Source of the DNA: Arthrobacter gallicola
Lineage (GTDB): Bacteria > Actinomycetota > Actinomycetes > Actinomycetales > Micrococcaceae
Direction: 5' to 3'
Assembly: GCF_014836775.1 (NCBI RefSeq)
Contig: NZ_JACSQD010000002.1
Location: 118,674 to 182,673, forward strand
DNA length: 64,000 nucleotides
Part shown: positions 61,364 to 64,000 of the stretch, one piece after another
Numbering within the stretch: the first letter of the stretch is position 1
How the letters are laid out: every line of letters starts with the position of its first letter
Program-made: the position numbers and the translations under genes
The notes under the pieces: model-generated
Seen by the model: the letters and a program-made list of their open reading frames with translations, nothing else
Told to the model about the DNA's origin: nothing
Databases searched by the model: none

Positions 61364-61954
61364 ATGAACCCCACACCCCAGACCGTCACCGCCGCCGAGC
61401 TCAAGACCTGGCTCGCCACCGGCACTGATGCCCTCGTCCTTGATGTGCGTTCCAGCGCTGAATTCGAGGCAGCGCACATCAAGGGCTCCTGCAACGTTCC
61501 ACTACCACTGCTTGCTGAACACGCCGGGGAGTTGGTCCCGCGGCTGCGGTCCGCAGTCGTCCTCGTCTGCCAATCCGGAGTGCGTGCCTCCGAAGCCCGG
61601 AAGAACCTGGCCGCGGCCGGTTTCGAGGATGCGCAGGTGCTGGTGGGCGGGGTTCCCGGCTTCCGGGAGGCGGAAGGCCCCATCATCGAAGGGTCCAAAC
61701 GCTGGGCGCTGGAACGCCAGGTGCGTATGGCCGCCGGTTCCCTGGTAGTCGCCGGGCTGGCCGGCGGGAAATTCCTCTCACCGCGTGTCCGGACCCTCAC
61801 CGGCGTTATCGGCGCCGGCCTGACGTTCTCCGCAGCGACCAACACCTGCGCCATGGGCAAGGCACTGTCCGCGATGCCCTGGAACAGAACCGGGGACGAA
61901 CCGACCCTTGAATCCGTTCTCGCCCAGCTCCCCGCAGCACCGCAGGAGCAGTAA
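61364..61954 (+). CDS. Membrane-anchored rhodanese (YgaP-like)
   Basis: A 196-residue sulfurtransferase. The N-terminal rhodanese domain has LVLDVRSSAEFEAAHIKGS and the active-site loop VCQSGVRASEA (C69). A C-terminal DUF2892-like membrane hairpin follows (MAAGSLVVAGLAGGKFLS, then LTGVIGAGLTFSAATNTCAM). It probably relays sulfane sulfur at the inner face of the membrane between the dioxygenase and the exporter. It lies 53 bases after the preceding gene, in a CAGACCC-rich spacer. Confidence 0.9.
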   Translation: MNPTPQTVTAAELKTWLATGTDALVLDVRSSAEFEAAHIKGSCNVPLPLLAEHAGELVPRLRSAVVLVCQSGVRASEARKNLAAAGFEDAQVLVGGVPGFREAEGPIIEGSKRWALERQVRMAAGSLVVAGLAGGKFLSPRVRTLTGVIGAGLTFSAATNTCAMGKALSAMPWNRTGDEPTLESVLAQLPAAPQEQ

Positions 61955-61963
61955 GAGATCCCC

Positions 61964-62842
61964 ATGACTCTTCCCCTCCTACTGACGCTCCTGTTATCGG
62001 TGCTGATCGGAATCTCACTCGGCCTGCTCGGCGGGGGCGGCTCCATCCTCACTGTTCCGATCCTGACCTATGTCGCCGGCATGAACCCGAAGGAAGCCAT
62101 CGCGGCCTCCCTCTTCGTCGTCGGGGCGACCAGTGCGGTCAGCGCTGTGCATCATGCCCGCGGGAAGCGTGTGCGGTGGCGGACAGGCCTGGTCTTCGGC
62201 GCCGCGGGCATGGCCGGAGCCTTCGGCGGCGGCCTGCTTGGCGGACATATCCCCGGAACCATCCTCATGATTGCCTTCGCCCTCATGATGGTTGCCACTT
62301 CCCTCGCGATGATCCGCGGCCGCAGGAACGCCCCGGATGCACCCCGGCAAGGTGACCTGCCTGTCGGCAAAGTCATCGGCGAAGGCTTAGCCGTTGGCCT
62401 GGTCACCGGCCTGGTGGGTGCGGGAGGCGGATTCCTGGTTGTCCCGGCACTCGCATTGCTCGGCGGGCTGTCAATGCCCGTAGCGGTGGGCACGTCCCTG
62501 GTTGTTATCGCCATGAAGTCGTTCGCCGGGCTTGGCGGCTACCTCACCACCGTCTCCCTGGACTGGGCGCTGGTGGGCGGTGTCACCGTGGCGGCGATCC
62601 TTGGCTCATTCATCGGTGCCCGCCTCAGCAGCCGCGTCCCCGAAGCCGCACTGCGCAAGGGCTTTGGGTTCTTCGTCCTGGCCATGGGCGTCTTCGTCCT
62701 GGTTCAGGAGCTCCCCTCCCCCGCCAATTACGCCGTCGGCCTCGCAGCCACCGGCCTCGCAGCGGCCGCCGCCCTGTGCTGGTTCATCATCCCCGGGTGC
62801 CCCCTGCGCCGGACCCTGACCCCACCCCTGCCAGCCCGGTAG
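61964..62842 (+). CDS. TauE/SafE-family sulfite exporter
   Basis: A 292-residue, eight-helix transporter. LIGISLGLLGGGGSILTVPI near the N-terminus and GLVTGLVGAGGGFLVVPALA in the middle are the paired glycine-rich motifs of the family. Next to persulfide oxidation genes it most likely exports sulfite or thiosulfate, removing the product of the dioxygenase. It starts 9 bases after the rhodanese stop. Confidence 0.92.
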   Translation: MTLPLLLTLLLSVLIGISLGLLGGGGSILTVPILTYVAGMNPKEAIAASLFVVGATSAVSAVHHARGKRVRWRTGLVFGAAGMAGAFGGGLLGGHIPGTILMIAFALMMVATSLAMIRGRRNAPDAPRQGDLPVGKVIGEGLAVGLVTGLVGAGGGFLVVPALALLGGLSMPVAVGTSLVVIAMKSFAGLGGYLTTVSLDWALVGGVTVAAILGSFIGARLSSRVPEAALRKGFGFFVLAMGVFVLVQELPSPANYAVGLAATGLAAAAALCWFIIPGCPLRRTLTPPLPAR

Positions 62843-62883
62843 CGCTGCGGGTCTGCGCTGCCGGCGCAGACCCGCATCGGCGT

Positions 62884-62898
62884 TTGCACCCAGTGCAA
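62884..62898. promoter_or_regulatory. Candidate TetR operator
   Basis: TTGCACCCAGTGCAA is a palindrome with 6-base arms around CCA, 21 bases before the TetR start. Related words TGCACTTAGTGTA and ATGTGC follow at once. Confidence 0.62.
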
Positions 62899-62919
62899 CC
62901 ATGCACTTAGTGTAGTTAT

Positions 62920-63564
62920 GTGCTTCCAGCCTGTTCCGTCCCGGACCGCCGGGCCGCTTTAAAGAGCCGCCACCGGCAGGCGATCATCGATGCCTGCGCG
63001 TCACTGCTCTCCGAACGGCGCGGCACTGACTTCTCCGTGGAGGAACTCGCGCAGCGCGCGGATGTTTCCCGCCGCACGGTGTTTAACCACTTCGCGTCCC
63101 TGGATGACGTCGTCACCGAGGTGGGAACCGGGATCGTGGGGGCTGTTCTCATCCTGCCCCCAGGCCCGGCCCCGGAAGGACGCTCACCCCTGGACGATCT
63201 GGTGGATCTGGTCAGCTCGGCTGAATTCATCGAGGCGGTCTCCTACCTGACGCAGGTCCTGGGCCGCGCGGACAGCCGGTCCTCATCCCAAAAAGCCATC
63301 CTGGCGTTCCGCTCCGTCACCATGGCGGGCAACCAGGTCATCACCGGGCTGCTGTCCCGCTACCCGGACGTGGACCCGCTGGAAATCGAACTCCTCGTCG
63401 GCACCTTCGCCGGCGGGGTGAGTGTCCTTTACGAACGCTGGAACGCCCAGACGGGAGCCGTGGACACGCCCGAATCCCGCGGCGCCTGGCTTGACCTGCT
63501 CCAACGGCTGGTCACCACCCTTCGCACGGGCCACGGCTCCGGCACGCCGCCCGGGGCATCCTGA
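62920..63564 (+). CDS. TetR-family regulator of an MMPL transporter
   Basis: A 214-residue TetR protein. The helix-turn-helix is TDFSVEELAQRADVSRRTVF then NHFASLDDVV. The C-terminal ligand domain is not assignable to a substrate. Start GTG 62920 follows the operator. The MMPL transporter gene begins 54 bases downstream on the same strand, so the regulator and pump probably form one autoregulated operon. Confidence 0.88.
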   Translation: MLPACSVPDRRAALKSRHRQAIIDACASLLSERRGTDFSVEELAQRADVSRRTVFNHFASLDDVVTEVGTGIVGAVLILPPGPAPEGRSPLDDLVDLVSSAEFIEAVSYLTQVLGRADSRSSSQKAILAFRSVTMAGNQVITGLLSRYPDVDPLEIELLVGTFAGGVSVLYERWNAQTGAVDTPESRGAWLDLLQRLVTTLRTGHGSGTPPGAS

Positions 63565-63618
63565 GCCACCACCGCACACTGACCACCCCCTCCGCAGCAA
63601 ACCACGCAAGGACCTCCA

Positions 63619-64000
63619 ATGGCTGAATTTCTGTACCGCCTCGGACAGGCCGCCGCCCGGCGAGCACGCACCGTATTGGCAGTGTGGATCGCTGTGCTGG
63701 CTGTCGCCGGAATAGCGTTCGCACTGTTCGGCGGCACGCTCTCCTCCGCGATTTCCATACCCAACACCCCCACCACCCAGGTCACCGACCGCCTCCAGCA
63801 GGAACTTCCCGAGGCATCGGGTGGCACCGGTTCGATCGTGCTCCAGACGGAGAACGGCTCCGCATTCACGGCCGAGCAGCGCGAGGCCATCAGCGCGCTG
63901 GTCGAGGACGCCAAGGCCCTGGACGGCGTGGAAAACGCCGTCGACCCCTTCGCCACCGAGGCACAGCGCGAGGAACAGGCCCGGCAGGTCGCTGACGGCC
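63619..64000 (+). CDS. MMPL-family transporter, N-terminus only
   Basis: The first 127 residues of an RND/MMPL transporter. A basic N-terminus (RLGQAAARRART) is followed by the first membrane helix (VLAVWIAVLAVAGIAFALFG). The start of the first extracellular loop reads SIPNTPTTQVTDRLQQELPE, typical of actinobacterial MMPL proteins that export lipids or drugs. AAGGACCTCC precedes ATG 63619. The gene continues beyond the window. Confidence 0.9.
   Translation, partial: MAEFLYRLGQAAARRARTVLAVWIAVLAVAGIAFALFGGTLSSAISIPNTPTTQVTDRLQQELPEASGGTGSIVLQTENGSAFTAEQREAISALVEDAKALDGVENAVDPFATEAQREEQARQVADG

Overview
The window is G+C-rich bacterial DNA with frequent GTG starts, tightly packed operons with ATGA/GTGA overlaps, sugar ABC transporters that lack a local ATPase, and a Vms1/eRF1-like gene of the Rv2629 type. 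Together with a homoprotocatechuate dioxygenase resembling the Arthrobacter/Brevibacterium enzymes, this suggests an actinobacterium, most likely of the Micrococcaceae (Arthrobacter-like). The genus is an inference from gene content. I found no rRNA, tRNA, CRISPR array, intact transposase or replication origin.

Layout. 1-6.6 kb: ene-reductase (partial), a putative ribosome-hibernation/release-factor-like protein, short hairpin repeats, small unknown genes, a MarR regulator with two perfect operators facing a VOC protein, and an aldo/keto reductase. 6.7-13.6 kb: a carboxymuconolactone-decarboxylase-like protein, then a five-gene sugar operon (LacI regulator, lipoprotein binding protein, two permeases, GH13 alpha-glucosidase). 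13.7-18 kb: a frameshifted RidA gene, a sigma factor with a membrane partner, a bactofilin-like membrane protein and a RES-Xre toxin-antitoxin pair. 18-22 kb: an ABC ATPase/DUF6297-like pair and a photolyase.

22-27.4 kb is an accessory island. It opens with a mosaic pseudogene made of pieces of three gene families. It also holds a HIRAN-like/triple-HTH protein, an unrecognised cytosolic protein paired with a four-helix membrane protein, decayed sequence and a GIY-YIG-like nuclease. Codon use and base composition there are less G+C-rich than in the flanks (30 of 60 bases are G or C at 23281-23340). It is the best place in the window to look for an undescribed system, with the 24618-26357 pair as first candidate.

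27.6-32.5 kb is a homoprotocatechuate (4-hydroxyphenylacetate) meta-cleavage operon: a FAH-RraA fusion, GntR regulator, HpaE and HpaD. A GntR-type operator precedes it and a strong terminator follows. 32.6-34.1 kb and 43.7-43.9 kb hold a family of 82-91 bp hairpin elements. 34-37 kb: cyanase, carbonic anhydrase and CynR, with a CynX-like transporter at 40 kb. 37-48.6 kb: membrane and transport genes (DUF5692-like, CorA, META lipoprotein, several MFS), a protein with a 13-residue repeat, an SDR and a universal stress protein.

48.5-52.9 kb: a drug exporter with its divergent TetR regulator, RraA-like, dienelactone-hydrolase-like and CitE-like genes. 53.1-59.4 kb: purine/urate catabolism (uraH, uraD, xdhC, xdhB, and a fused Fe-S/molybdenum xanthine dehydrogenase). 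59.4-62.8 kb: a sulfide/persulfide detoxification locus (CstR-like regulator, four operators, persulfide dioxygenase-rhodanese fusion, membrane rhodanese, TauE exporter). The window ends with a TetR gene and the start of an MMPL transporter.
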